A stretch of DNA of 64,000 nt from Luteimonas sp. MC1825 (lineage in GTDB: Bacteria; Pseudomonadota; Gammaproteobacteria; Xanthomonadales; Xanthomonadaceae), in the NCBI RefSeq assembly GCF_014764385.1, contig NZ_CP061714.1, forward strand, positions 2,728,001 through 2,792,000, in the 5' to 3' direction. A program made the translations under genes and the position numbers. The notes under the pieces were generated by a model, which ran no database searches, was not told the DNA's origin, and was given only the letters and a program-made list of their open reading frames with translations. Below, piece after piece: positions 26,949 through 38,770 of the stretch (its first letter is position 1; every line of letters starts with the position of its first letter).

Positions 26949-29945
26949 CGCGAGGCCGGCCGCTTCCCCCGCGGTCCGCGTCGACGGCGCATCGCCGAGC
27001 CGCTCCAGCACGACGTCGAAGGCGGCCGGACGCGCCAGCAGGAAGCCCTGGAACTCCTCGCAGCCGCGCTGCAGCAGCCAGTCGTGCTGGTGCCGGGTTT
27101 CCACGCCCTCGGCCACCACGCGGAGGCCGAGGCCCTGCGCCATGCGCAGGACCGCGATGCAGATCGCCTCGTTGTCGGGATCGCGCCCGAGGTCATGCAC
27201 GAATGAACGGTCCAGCTTCAGGCGCTGCAGCGGCAGGTGCTTGAGGTAGGCAAGGCTGGAGTACCCGGTGCCGAAGTCGTCGATCGCCAGCGACACGCCG
27301 AGCGCGCTCAGCGCCTCCATGTCGCGCCGGGCACCATCGGGACTGGCCAGCAGCACGCTCTCGGTCAGTTCCAGTTCGAGCGCGCCGCGCGGCAGCCGGT
27401 ACTGGGCGAGCACCTGGGCGACATCCTCGACCAGCCGCTCCTGGAACTGCAGCGCCGAGATGTTGACCGCCATGCGCAGCGCGCCCCAGCCGCAGGCCTC
27501 GAGCCGGCGCCAGCAGCGCGCGGCTTCGCGCAGCACCCAGCGGCCCAGCGGCAACACCAGCCCGGAGTCCTCGCAGGCAGCCATGAACGCGTCGGGGCCC
27601 AGCAGCCCGCGCTCGGGGTGACGCCAGCGCACCAGCGCCTCCATCCCGTGCGGGGTGCCGTAGGCGCCGAACTGCAGCTGGAAGACGAGCTCGAACTCGT
27701 CGCGCTCGAGCGCCTGGTGCAGTGCCTGCACGAGGGCAAGGCGGTTGCCGGCCTGCGAGTCCATGTCCGGCCGGTAGCCGACGCTGCGGTTGCGCCCCAG
27801 GCGCTTGGCCTGCGCACCAGCCTGGCTGGCCGCGCGCAGCAGCGTGGTGCCATCTACGCCATCGCCGGGGTGGCAGGCATATCCAAGGCTGGGCGTCACG
27901 TGCAGCGCGATGCCGCGCACTTCGCTGGTGGCAGCCACCGCGGCGCGCAGCGCTTCCACGCGCGCCGGTACCTCGCCGCTGTCCCGGTACTTCAGCAGGA
28001 TGCCGAACTCGTCGCCGCCCAGCCGCGCCACCTGCGCACCGGTGCCCGCGGCGCGCTCCAGGCGGCGCGCCACCAGCACCAGCAGTTCGTCGCCGACATC
28101 GTGCCCCAGGCTGTCGTTGATCAGCTCGAAACGATCCAGGTCGAGCTGGCAGACCGCCACCAGCCCGTCGCCATCTTCGAGCGCCGCGTCGATGGCGGCG
28201 GTCAGCCGGTCGCGATTGGCCAGGCCGGTCAGCGTGTCGTGGCTGGCCCGGAAGACCAGTTCCTCGGCGGCGCGCCTGCGTGCGGTGATGTCGGTGACCA
28301 CGCCGACGAAATGCGTGGCCTTGCCCTCGTCGTCGAACACCGGCGACATGCGCACCTGCATCCAGCGCGGCAGCTGCTGGCTGTCAACGCCCGCCACTTC
28401 CACCCGCACATCTTCGGCCCGCTCCAGTCCCACCAGGAGTTCTTGGCGCGCGCCGGCATCGGCGATGGCACTGCGGGCCGCGCTTTCGGCCGTAGGCTCG
28501 AGGGCGGCCTCGACGCCGGTCAGCCGTTCGAACGTGGCATTGCCGTACACCAGCACGCGCCGCGCGCCCTCGACGATGAACAGGCCTTCCTCCGACGCTT
28601 CGACCGCGCGCCGCAGCAGACGCAGGTTGGCCTCGGCGCGCTGGCGGTCGGTGACGTCCAGCGACAGCACCAGCCGCGCCGGCCGCTCGTCGAACGACGC
28701 CAGGTCGCGGGCGAACACCAATGCGCTGAAGGTGCTCGCATCCTCCCGGCGCTGCACCCAGATGCGCCGCCCGTTGGAATGCGGGTAGGCAAGCATTTCC
28801 GCGCGGATGTCGTCCACCGAGCCTTCGCCGAGCAGCGCCCCGACGCTCATGCCGAGCATCGCCTCGCGGGAGTAGCCGTACTGCTGCAGCGCGGTGTCGT
28901 TGGCCTCGAGGATGACCAGTGTTTCGCGGTCGTAGACGAATGCCGGCAGCGGGTGCTGCTGGTAGAGGAAGCGGTACTGCGCCTCGGCATCGCGCACACG
29001 CTCGCGCAGGTGGCCCACGGTATGCGCGTTGGCGGCGATGCTGCGCCGCATCCGCGACTCGCGCTGTGCCGCGCGGCGCAGGAAGCGTATCCCGACCAGG
29101 AATGCCGCCAGCAGCAGCAGCATGCCCAGCGCCAGCGTTGCGATGAAGGTCCACCAGCCGCCATACAGCGCATTCGGCGTCATGCCGACGGTGGCCAGCA
29201 GCGGCCGTCCCTCGACCGCGCGGTGGGCGACGATCCTGCGGATGCCATCCATCCGGCTCCGCGATTCGATCGCGCGCGGGTTGCCCGCCGCCACCGCACG
29301 GAACACCGGCGAGTGGCGGGCGTCCAGGCCGGCGTGCCGGGTGCCCGTGTCGGAGCGGGCGATGAGCATGCCATCCGCCGTCAGCACGGAGGCCACCCCC
29401 CCCTTGCCGAGTTCGTGCGCGCCCAGCAGTTCGCTGAACAACTCGGTGTCGAGGTTGGCACGCAGCCACAGCGCGTGGCTTGGTGATGTTCCAATCAGCA
29501 TGGCGAGAGGCATTGCCCAGCTGCCGTCGGGACCGGAGCCAGGCGTACCCAGATACAGGTGGCGCGTGGCGTGCGCGCCGGGCGGCAGCCAGGCCGGGGC
29601 TGTGGTCTCGACGCCCAGGTCGCGAAGGCGGGGATTGCCCGCGGTGATGTCGGCCATCGTCTTGCGCGCCAACCCGGGCGCGATGTCCGGGGCCACCTCG
29701 CGGATCCCGGCCAGGATATCGGCTAGGCCGCGGAAGGAACGCTCGATGCTGTCGACCTTCCCGGCCACCTGTCGCGCATGGCTGTCCACCAGCGCCTGCA
29801 CGTAGCGCTCGCCGGCTTCGCGGCGCACGCGCAGGTCGTTCCAGGCCACTGCCACCGCGGCCACCAGTACGCACAGGATCAGGGCGCCGCCGACCCGCCA
29901 CGCCCGACGCTGGCGCGCGTCGGCCAGCCCGATGGCCTCAGGCAC
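26946..29945 (-). CDS. Membrane PAS-GGDEF-EAL cyclic-di-GMP protein
   Basis: A 999-residue protein. Two transmembrane segments (about 17-35 and 262-287) flank a periplasmic Cache-like sensor. Two PAS domains follow (about 320-430 and 440-560), then GGDEF intact at 643-647, then EAL at 769-771. The EAL domain keeps EALVRWRHPE, NIS, LELTES, DDFGTG, LKLDRSF and AEGVET, the residues needed for phosphodiesterase activity. No RxxD inhibitory site is seen before GGDEF. It should hydrolyse c-di-GMP, possibly with GGDEF acting as cyclase or GTP sensor. The start is GTG with no clear ribosome site. It lies nine bases upstream of uvrD, on the same strand. Confidence 0.92.
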   Translation of the reverse strand: MPEAIGLADARQRRAWRVGGALILCVLVAAVAVAWNDLRVRREAGERYVQALVDSHARQVAGKVDSIERSFRGLADILAGIREVAPDIAPGLARKTMADITAGNPRLRDLGVETTAPAWLPPGAHATRHLYLGTPGSGPDGSWAMPLAMLIGTSPSHALWLRANLDTELFSELLGAHELGKGGVASVLTADGMLIARSDTGTRHAGLDARHSPVFRAVAAGNPRAIESRSRMDGIRRIVAHRAVEGRPLLATVGMTPNALYGGWWTFIATLALGMLLLLAAFLVGIRFLRRAAQRESRMRRSIAANAHTVGHLRERVRDAEAQYRFLYQQHPLPAFVYDRETLVILEANDTALQQYGYSREAMLGMSVGALLGEGSVDDIRAEMLAYPHSNGRRIWVQRREDASTFSALVFARDLASFDERPARLVLSLDVTDRQRAEANLRLLRRAVEASEEGLFIVEGARRVLVYGNATFERLTGVEAALEPTAESAARSAIADAGARQELLVGLERAEDVRVEVAGVDSQQLPRWMQVRMSPVFDDEGKATHFVGVVTDITARRRAAEELVFRASHDTLTGLANRDRLTAAIDAALEDGDGLVAVCQLDLDRFELINDSLGHDVGDELLVLVARRLERAAGTGAQVARLGGDEFGILLKYRDSGEVPARVEALRAAVAATSEVRGIALHVTPSLGYACHPGDGVDGTTLLRAASQAGAQAKRLGRNRSVGYRPDMDSQAGNRLALVQALHQALERDEFELVFQLQFGAYGTPHGMEALVRWRHPERGLLGPDAFMAACEDSGLVLPLGRWVLREAARCWRRLEACGWGALRMAVNISALQFQERLVEDVAQVLAQYRLPRGALELELTESVLLASPDGARRDMEALSALGVSLAIDDFGTGYSSLAYLKHLPLQRLKLDRSFVHDLGRDPDNEAICIAVLRMAQGLGLRVVAEGVETRHQHDWLLQRGCEEFQGFLLARPAAFDVVLERLGDAPSTRTAGEAAGLA

Positions 29946-29948
29946 CCG

Positions 29949-29979
29949 CAGGTCCGTTCAAGACTCAGGTCCGTTCAAG
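29949..29979. repeat. Direct repeat upstream of the GGDEF-EAL gene
   Basis: CAGGTCCGTTCAAG occurs twice in tandem with three bases between the copies, immediately before the GTG start. It may be a regulator site or a slippage product. Confidence 0.5.
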
Positions 29980-30071
29980 GTCCGGGCGCCGGCGGGGAGG
30001 GATGCCATGAAGTCATGCTGAACGCGGTGATGTCAACGTGAGGTGGTGGGTTCCCAGGCCTCAGCCCGCGA

Positions 30072-30704
30072 TCAATGGGCGTGCTCGCGGCGGCTGGCGG
30101 ATCCCGTCATCAGCTTGTCGGTCCAGGCGATGCCCATCGCCGACAGGATGAAGGCGAAGTGGATCACGGTCTGCCACAGCACGCCCATCTCGGTGGCGTT
30201 GGTGCAGGCCTTGCCCTTCAGGCCCGCCGCAGCCGCGGCGGCCACCGCGGCAATGCCCTCCGCCGACATGCAGTACGGCAGCCCGCTGCCGAGCGTGCCT
30301 GCTTCGATGAACGTCTTCAGCAGGTGGATGGACGAGATGCCGATGATCGCCATGGCCAGCTTCACCTTGAGCACGCTGGCATTCACGTGCGACAGCCATT
30401 CCGGCTGGTCCGGATGGTCCTTCAGCCCCAGCCGCGAGACGAAGGTCTCGTAGCCGCCCACGATCACCATCACCAGCAGGTTGGAGATCATCACCACGTC
30501 GATCAGGCCGAGCACGATCAGCATGATGTCCTGCTCGCCCAGCGACGGCGTCAGCTGGATCAGGTGCAGCAGCTCCTTGCCGAACAGGAACACGTACACG
30601 CACTGCGCGGCGATCAGGCCCAGGTACAGCGGAAGCTGCAGCCAGCGCGAACTGAAGATCAGGTGGGGCAGCAGGCCGAGCCTGGGCGCTGGGGGTCGTG
30701 ACAT
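30072..30704 (-). CDS. UPF0114 (YqhA-like) membrane protein
   Basis: A 210-residue protein with about four transmembrane segments (roughly 20-40, 58-82, 110-130, 175-195) and the family stretch LGLIDVVMISNLLVMVIVGG. This matches the UPF0114/TIGR00645 family, for which no biochemical function is known. The start at ATG 30704 is preferred because AAGGAT lies about five bases upstream; a longer reading to 30764 would add an uncharacteristic leader. No operon partner is evident. Confidence 0.85.
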   Translation of the reverse strand: MSRPPAPRLGLLPHLIFSSRWLQLPLYLGLIAAQCVYVFLFGKELLHLIQLTPSLGEQDIMLIVLGLIDVVMISNLLVMVIVGGYETFVSRLGLKDHPDQPEWLSHVNASVLKVKLAMAIIGISSIHLLKTFIEAGTLGSGLPYCMSAEGIAAVAAAAAAGLKGKACTNATEMGVLWQTVIHFAFILSAMGIAWTDKLMTGSASRREHAH

Positions 30705-30891
30705 CGGGATCCTTGGCGAGGGAAAAACCGGCGAAGCGTAGCGGCCGGCCGGCAGCGCTGCCAAGCGCCGTGGCGCGCGCCCCGCCAGCGGGCGCTTGCC
30801 GGCGCCGGCATGACGCAGCGTTGCGGCGCCCTGCGCGCAACGGCGAAGGCTGCCGGCCTAGACTCGACTCCCCCACCGCGAGGAGCCCCGC

Positions 30892-31593
30892 ATGATCGAC
30901 CTCCACTACTGGCCGACACCGAACGGCCACAAGGTCACCCTGTTCCTCGAGGAGGCCGGGCTGGAGTACCGCATCCGACCGGTCGACATCGGCAAGGGCG
31001 CGCAGTTCGAGCCCGGGTTCCTCGCCTTCTCGCCCAACAACAAGATGCCGGCGATCGTGGACAGCACGCCTGCGGACGGTGGCGCGCCTCTCAGCGTGTT
31101 CGAGTCGGGCGCGATCCTGCTGTACCTGGCGGAGAAAACCGGCCAGTTCCTCCCGACCGACCTGCGTGGCCGCGCCGCCACGCTGGAGTGGCTGTTCTGG
31201 CAGATGGCCGGGCTGGGCCCGATGACCGGGCAGTACGGCCATTTCAATGTCTACGCGCCGGAAAAGATCCCGTACGCCATCGACCGCTACACCCGCGAAG
31301 TGGAGCGCCTGCTGTCGGTACTCGACAAGCGCCTGGCCGGGCGCGCCTTCCTCGCCGGCGACGCCTACACGATCGCCGACATGGCCGCCTATCCGTGGAT
31401 CGCGCCCTACACCAGCGCGCCGATCGACCTCGCGCCGTTCGCCGAGTTGCGCCGCTGGCAGGCCGCGATAGCCGCGCGCCCGGCCACGCAGCGTGCCTAC
31501 GCGCTGGCGGCCCAGGTGAATCCGGACCTCGACAAGCCGATGTCGGACGCGGCGAAGGCGCAGCTGTTCGGCCAGGGCGCGCGCCGCGACTGA
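30892..31593 (+). CDS. Glutathione S-transferase family protein (YfcG-like)
   Basis: A 233-residue protein with an N-terminal thioredoxin-like domain starting MIDLHYWPTPNGHKVTLFLE, the FSPNNKMPAIVD segment and FESGAILLYLAE glutathione site, then an all-helical C-terminal domain (about 95-210). The opening closely resembles E. coli YfcG/YghU, which act as glutathione-dependent disulfide reductases rather than classical transferases. The Thr-Pro-Asn in place of a catalytic Cys/Ser/Tyr fits that group. GAGGAG lies just before the ATG. It is a single gene. Confidence 0.88.
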   Translation: MIDLHYWPTPNGHKVTLFLEEAGLEYRIRPVDIGKGAQFEPGFLAFSPNNKMPAIVDSTPADGGAPLSVFESGAILLYLAEKTGQFLPTDLRGRAATLEWLFWQMAGLGPMTGQYGHFNVYAPEKIPYAIDRYTREVERLLSVLDKRLAGRAFLAGDAYTIADMAAYPWIAPYTSAPIDLAPFAELRRWQAAIAARPATQRAYALAAQVNPDLDKPMSDAAKAQLFGQGARRD

Positions 31594-33957
<2,364 letters not shown>

Positions 33958-34041
33958 CACGGACCCATGACCTGCGGCCCGTTGCGGGTCGCGGCAGCGG
34001 GGGTTAGCGTCGCCGCTTCTCCAGCACGGATCCACGCCGCC

Positions 34042-35835
34042 ATGAAGACCCTCGCCCTCGCCATCATGCTCGCGCTGGCCGCGCCGGCCACTGCCTACGC
34101 CCAGGCACCCGCGCCCGCGCCCGCGCCGGCCAAGGCGACCGCGGCAACGCCGGCCTGGGTGACGCGCAGCAACGAGCATGCGCAGGTGCTGATCGACGCC
34201 CAGGCGAAGTTCGCGCCCGAGGGTTTCTCGTTCTTCGGCATTCCCGGCCTGGATACGCTCACCGCGGACCTCGGCCCCGACAACGGCGCGCGCTTCCGCG
34301 CCGCCACCGCCACCGCGCGCGCCGAACTGCAGCGCCGCCTGGAACTGGAGCGCGACGCCAACGTCCGCCAGGACCTGGCGATCATGATCCGCGCCGCGGA
34401 CGAAGCGATCGCCAGCAGCACGCTGCAGGAGCGGATGGTGTTGCCGTTCGCCGACGCGCCGCAGCTGGTGTTCCAGGGCATCAACGGCCTGCTCTCGAAG
34501 CAGGTCCCCGCCGAGCGCCAGGCACACGCCCGCGAGCGCCTGGCGCGTTACGTGGGCCTGGCCCCAGGCAGCACCCCGGTGATGGTCCAGGCCCGCCAGC
34601 GCTACGAGGAGCGCGCCGGCGACGCGTCGCTGCTGCGCCCCACGAAGCTCGAGGTCGAACAGGCGCTGCAGAACGTCGATACCTACGCCGCCGGGATCCG
34701 CGCGCAGTTCGCCGAGTACGGCATCGACGGCGTGGACGAGTCACTGGCGGCGCTCGACGCGCAGTCGAAAGCCTATGCCGCCTGGGTACGTGCCGACGTA
34801 CTGCCGAAGGCGCGCACCGAGACGAAGCTGCCGCCGGAGCTCTACGCCGAGCGCCTGCGCCAGGTCGGCATCGACATCGACCCGCTGGTGCTGGTGCAGC
34901 GCGCGCAGCTGGAGTTCATGGAAACGCGGGCGATGATGCAGCAGCTCGCAACGCTGGTGGCGAAGGAGAAGGGCATCGCGGCCAGCGACTACCGCGAGGT
35001 GATCCGCGCCCTGAAGCGCGACGTGATCCCCAACGATGCGCTGGAGCGCGAGTACCGCGTGGCGATCGACGCCATCGACCCGATCATCCGCGAGCACGGC
35101 ATCGTCGACGTGCCCAACCGCCCGATGCAGATGCGCCTGGGTACGCCGGCGGAAAGCGCCGCGCAGCCGGCGCCGCACTTCCGGCCGGCGCCGCTGGTCG
35201 GCAACACCGGGCAGCAGGGCACGTTCGTGCTGCCGCTGGGCAACCCGGCGCTGGGTCCCGAGGCCGCCTATGACGACTTCAACTATCCATCTGTCGCCTG
35301 GACGCTGAGCGCGCACGAGGGCCGCCCCGGGCACGAGCTGCAGTTCACCGCGATGGTCGAGCGCGGCATTTCGCTGGCGCGCACGCTGTTTGCGTTCAAC
35401 TCCGTCAACGTCGAAGGCTGGGCGCTGTACGCGGAAGCCGAGATGGTGCCGCATGAGCCGATCGACGGGCAGCTGATCGCCCTGCAGTTCCGGCTGATGC
35501 GTGCGGCGCGGGCGATGCTCGACCCGATGCTCAACCTCGGCCTGATCGACCGCGAACGCGCCAACCGCCTGCTGCTCGACGACGTGGTGCTGTCGCCGGC
35601 GATGGCCCGCCAGGAGATCGACCGCTACACCTTCAACTCCCCCGGCCAGGCCGGCGCCTACTTCTACGGCTACACGCGCATCCTCGAGCTGCGCATGGAG
35701 ACCGAACTGGCGCTGGGCAAGCGCTTCGACCGCCTGGCGTTCAACAACTTCCTGCTCGACCAGGGCCTGCTGCCGCCGGATCAGCTGGCGGACGCGGTGC
35801 GCACCCAATTCATCCCCGCCCACGCCGGCAAATAG
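34042..35835 (+). CDS. DUF885-family exported protein (putative metallopeptidase)
   Basis: A 597-residue protein with a signal peptide (about 1-22, after ATAYA) followed by a helical DUF885 domain. The region ALSAHEGRPGHELQF-like at about 430-442 contains HExxxxHE-type His/Glu residues, and VEGWALYAE follows about 30 residues later. This arrangement suggests a zinc carboxypeptidase-like fold. Family members are thought to be peptidases, but activity is rarely proven. It follows the DPP-IV-like gene on the same strand, which is consistent with a peptide-degrading pair. A strong GC hairpin follows its stop codon. Confidence 0.82.
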   Translation: MKTLALAIMLALAAPATAYAQAPAPAPAPAKATAATPAWVTRSNEHAQVLIDAQAKFAPEGFSFFGIPGLDTLTADLGPDNGARFRAATATARAELQRRLELERDANVRQDLAIMIRAADEAIASSTLQERMVLPFADAPQLVFQGINGLLSKQVPAERQAHARERLARYVGLAPGSTPVMVQARQRYEERAGDASLLRPTKLEVEQALQNVDTYAAGIRAQFAEYGIDGVDESLAALDAQSKAYAAWVRADVLPKARTETKLPPELYAERLRQVGIDIDPLVLVQRAQLEFMETRAMMQQLATLVAKEKGIAASDYREVIRALKRDVIPNDALEREYRVAIDAIDPIIREHGIVDVPNRPMQMRLGTPAESAAQPAPHFRPAPLVGNTGQQGTFVLPLGNPALGPEAAYDDFNYPSVAWTLSAHEGRPGHELQFTAMVERGISLARTLFAFNSVNVEGWALYAEAEMVPHEPIDGQLIALQFRLMRAARAMLDPMLNLGLIDRERANRLLLDDVVLSPAMARQEIDRYTFNSPGQAGAYFYGYTRILELRMETELALGKRFDRLAFNNFLLDQGLLPPDQLADAVRTQFIPAHAGK

Positions 35836-35843
35836 TCCTGAAC

Positions 35844-35870
35844 CCCGCCCCCCGCGCCGCGGGGGACGGG
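35844..35870 (+). terminator. GC-rich hairpin without T run between DUF885 and the pigment operon
   Basis: A C-rich arm pairs with GCGGGGGACGGG through one mismatch, making a strong stem a few bases after the DUF885 stop. The lack of a T run makes it a weak terminator candidate or an RNA-end stabiliser. Confidence 0.4.
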
Positions 35871-35903
35871 CCCCCTGCGCACTGCCGTTGCAGGGCGCGT
35901 GGA

Positions 35904-35909
35904 TATACT
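35904..35909 (+). promoter_or_regulatory. -10 element of the plus-strand pigment operon
   Basis: TATACT lies 29 bases before the ketosynthase GTG and would start transcription near 35916. The -35 region is not consensus. Confidence 0.45.
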
Positions 35910-35938
35910 CGGCGACTTTCCGTCCGCGAGCCCCCGCC

Positions 35939-37162
35939 GTGTCGCCATCGCAGTCCCTGTCGCCCATCCCGGCGCTGGCCATCACCGCCTACACCGCCAC
36001 CACCGCGCTCGGCCGTGGCCGCGCCGCGCAGGAAGCGGCGCTGCGCGGACGGCGCAGCGGGCTGCGGCCCAACGACTTCGGCCGCGACCCGCTGCCGACG
36101 TGGATCGGTCGGGTCGACGGCCTCGAGGACGCGCCGCTGCCCAAGGCCCTGGCGGAATGGGACTGCCGCAACAACCGGCTGGCGTGGATGGCGCTGCAGG
36201 CCGACGGCCTGCTCGACGCGGTGGCGGCCGCGCGCACGCGCCATGGCGCGGAGCGCGTGGCGGTGGTCATCGGCACGTCGACCGCCAGCATCGGCGCGAC
36301 CGAAGACGGCTACGCGCGGCTTGAAACCGGCGCGGACGGCGTGGCGCGCTTTCCGCCCGACCTCACGCGCCCGATCGTGCATACCCCGCATTCGCCCGGC
36401 GACTTCGTGCGCGTCGCCACCGGCCTGCGCGGCCCCTGCGTGACCGTGGCCACCGCCTGTTCGTCGAGCGCCAAGGTGTTCGCGCAGGCGGCGCGCCTGC
36501 TCAACGCCGGGGTCGTGGATGCCGCCCTGGTCGGCGGCGTGGACACCCTGTGCGGCAGCGTGCTGTTCGGCTTCAACGCACTCGGCCTGGTGTCGTCGGC
36601 GCCGTGCCGGCCGTTCGACCGCGACCGCGACGGCCTGTCGCTGGGCGAGGCCGGCGGCTTCGCCCTGCTCGAGCGCGCCACCGCCGGCCACGGCGGCCTG
36701 CAGCTGCGCGGCTACGGCGAATCCAGCGACGCCCACCACATGTCGTCGCCGCATCCCGACGGCCTGGGCGCCAGCCTGGCGATGCGCGATGCGCTGGCGC
36801 GCGCGGGCATCGCCGCCCGCGAGGTCGGTTACCTCAACCTGCACGGCACCTCCACGCCGGCCAACGACACCATCGAGGCACGCGCGGTCGCGGCGCTGTT
36901 CCCCGACAGCCTGCACGCCAGTTCCACCAAGGGCTGGACCGGGCACACGCTCGGCGCCGCGGGCATCGTCGAGTCGGTGTTCGCGCTGCTCGCGCTCGAG
37001 CACGGCCTGCTGCCCGGCATCCTGCACAGCACCCTGCATGACGAGGCCTGCGGCGCGCAGATACGCTTCGACAATGCCGAGGACACGACCATCCGCTACG
37101 CCATGAACAATTCCTTCGGCTTCGGCGGCAACAACAGCGCACTGGTCTTCGGCCGCGCATGA
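35939..37162 (+). CDS. Aryl polyene beta-ketoacyl-ACP synthase
   Basis: A 407-residue ketosynthase with the complete triad: Cys 174 in ATACSSSAK, His 302 in NLHGTST and His 336 in GHTLGAAG. It condenses malonyl-ACP with the aryl-primed chain during polyene elongation. The start is GTG 35939, because similarity begins at ALAITAYTATTALG and no ATG lies nearby. The chain-length-factor gene begins inside its stop codon (ATGA), so the pair is made together as expected for a KS-CLF heterodimer. It is the first gene of the plus-strand block. Confidence 0.9.
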   Translation: MSPSQSLSPIPALAITAYTATTALGRGRAAQEAALRGRRSGLRPNDFGRDPLPTWIGRVDGLEDAPLPKALAEWDCRNNRLAWMALQADGLLDAVAAARTRHGAERVAVVIGTSTASIGATEDGYARLETGADGVARFPPDLTRPIVHTPHSPGDFVRVATGLRGPCVTVATACSSSAKVFAQAARLLNAGVVDAALVGGVDTLCGSVLFGFNALGLVSSAPCRPFDRDRDGLSLGEAGGFALLERATAGHGGLQLRGYGESSDAHHMSSPHPDGLGASLAMRDALARAGIAAREVGYLNLHGTSTPANDTIEARAVAALFPDSLHASSTKGWTGHTLGAAGIVESVFALLALEHGLLPGILHSTLHDEACGAQIRFDNAEDTTIRYAMNNSFGFGGNNSALVFGRA

Positions 37163-37944
37163 GTACGCTCGTCGCGCGCATCGAGGGCATCGGCTTCTGG
37201 CTGGACGGGCTGCCGAGCTGGGCCGATGCCGTCACCCACGCCGCCACCGGCACGCTCGGCGCGGAAGGCGGAAAGCCGGTCGCACGGCTGCTGGCGCCCA
37301 ACGAGCGTCGCCGCGCGCCACCGTCGGTCGCCGTGGCCCTCGATGTGGCGCAGGCCGCCTGCGATGCCGCCGGTCGCGCTCCCGCCGACCTGCCCTCGGT
37401 GTTCACCTCCACCCACGGTGACCTCGGCATCACCGACTACATGTGCGCGACGCTGGTCAGCGACCCGCGCGCGTTGTCGCCCACGCGCTTCCACAATTCC
37501 GTGCACAACGCGGCCGCGGGCTACTGGACCATCGGCGCCGGCTGCCTGCACCCGGCCACGGCGCTCACCGCCTACCGCGCCAGCTTCGCGCAGGGCCTGC
37601 TGGAAGCACTTTCCCAGCTGGCGTGCGGCGATCCGGCGGTGCTGCTGGTCGCCTACGACACCTCCGATGTCGGGCCGCTCGGCCAGGTATCGCGCAGCGA
37701 AGGCCTGCTGGGTGCCGCGCTGGTGCTGTCGACCGACAACGGCGATGCACCGGGCACGCGCCTGCGCGCCACCCTCACCGACGGCACGGCGCCCGCGAGC
37801 CGCGGCGCGCTCGCGCAGCGCGGTGCCGGCAATGCGATGGCGCCGATGCTGCCGCTGTTTGATGCGCTGGCCACCGGCGGCGACCTGGTGGTGCTGGACG
37901 CCGGCGGCGGGCGCGTGCTGCGCGTGGAGCTGGCGCATGGCTGA
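37159..37944 (+). CDS. Ketosynthase-like chain-length factor
   Basis: A 261-residue protein related to the N-terminal half of a ketosynthase. The segment where a ketosynthase has its Cys nucleophile reads FHNSVHNAAAGYWTIG and has no Cys. It is therefore not catalytic and should act as the chain-length factor that pairs with the preceding ketosynthase, as in other aryl polyene systems. It overlaps that gene by four bases and the next gene by eight. The C-terminal half is short compared with a full ketosynthase, which is normal for this family. Confidence 0.82.
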   Translation: MSTLVARIEGIGFWLDGLPSWADAVTHAATGTLGAEGGKPVARLLAPNERRRAPPSVAVALDVAQAACDAAGRAPADLPSVFTSTHGDLGITDYMCATLVSDPRALSPTRFHNSVHNAAAGYWTIGAGCLHPATALTAYRASFAQGLLEALSQLACGDPAVLLVAYDTSDVGPLGQVSRSEGLLGAALVLSTDNGDAPGTRLRATLTDGTAPASRGALAQRGAGNAMAPMLPLFDALATGGDLVVLDAGGGRVLRVELAHG

Positions 37945-38770
37945 TCCGTCACGGCTGGGCCGCGACAACGTCGCGATCGTGGTGCCCGCGCTCAACGAGG
38001 CGCTGCGCATCCGCGAGGTGGTGGAGGGTGCGCTGGCGCAGGCCGCGCGTGTGATCCTGGTCGACGACGGCTCCGACGACGGCACGGTGGACCGCATCGC
38101 CGACCTGCCGGTCACGGTGCTGCGCCATGCGCGGCGCATGGGGAAGGGCGCGGCGCTGCGCGCGGGGTTCGCCGAAGCCGCGCGCCAGGGCGCGCTGGCG
38201 GTGTTGACCATGGATGGCGACGGCCAGCACGACGCCGCCGACATCCCGCGCCTGATCGCTGCCGCCAACCGCCACCCGGGCTGCGTGATCGTCGGGGCGC
38301 GGCTGCGCAAGCGCGCAGCGCAGCCGCTGCACCGGCGCATCGGCAACGACTTCGGCGACTGGGGCCTGGGCTGGGCCTGCGGCTTCCGCGTGGTCGACAG
38401 CCAGAGCGGCCAGCGCCTGTACCCGCGCGCGGTGTTCACCCTGCCCGACGTGCCAGGCGAAGGCTTCGTGTTCGAGGCGCAGATGCTGGTGTCGGCCGCG
38501 CGCAGCGGCGCCCGGGTCGTCGCGGTGCCCATCGAGACGCGCTATGCGGCCGCCGATGCACCGCTCGCGTTCCGCAAGAGCCATTTCCGCCTGGTGCGCG
38601 ACCTCTGGGCGATCACCTCGCACGTGGCGCGGCAGGTGCTCGAGCCCGGTGATCTCCTCGCAAGATACGCACGGACCCGGCGCCAGCCGCCGGTGATCGA
38701 TGACGTGGCCGGCGACCCCCTTCCCCCGCTGGCGCCCGAAGGCGCCGGCACAACCGGAGGCCGTCACTGA
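37937..38770 (+). CDS. Family 2 glycosyltransferase
   Basis: A 277-residue GT-A fold glycosyltransferase with VAIVVPALNEALRIREVV, ILVDDGSDDGT and the metal-binding TMDGDGQHD. There are no transmembrane segments, so it is probably cytosolic or loosely membrane-attached. In this cluster it probably adds a sugar to the lipid-linked pigment or its carrier; the substrate is inferred from context only. The ATG lies in the end of the preceding gene, and the last base of its TGA is the first base of the next ATG. Confidence 0.85.
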   Translation: MADPSRLGRDNVAIVVPALNEALRIREVVEGALAQAARVILVDDGSDDGTVDRIADLPVTVLRHARRMGKGAALRAGFAEAARQGALAVLTMDGDGQHDAADIPRLIAAANRHPGCVIVGARLRKRAAQPLHRRIGNDFGDWGLGWACGFRVVDSQSGQRLYPRAVFTLPDVPGEGFVFEAQMLVSAARSGARVVAVPIETRYAAADAPLAFRKSHFRLVRDLWAITSHVARQVLEPGDLLARYARTRRQPPVIDDVAGDPLPPLAPEGAGTTGGRH

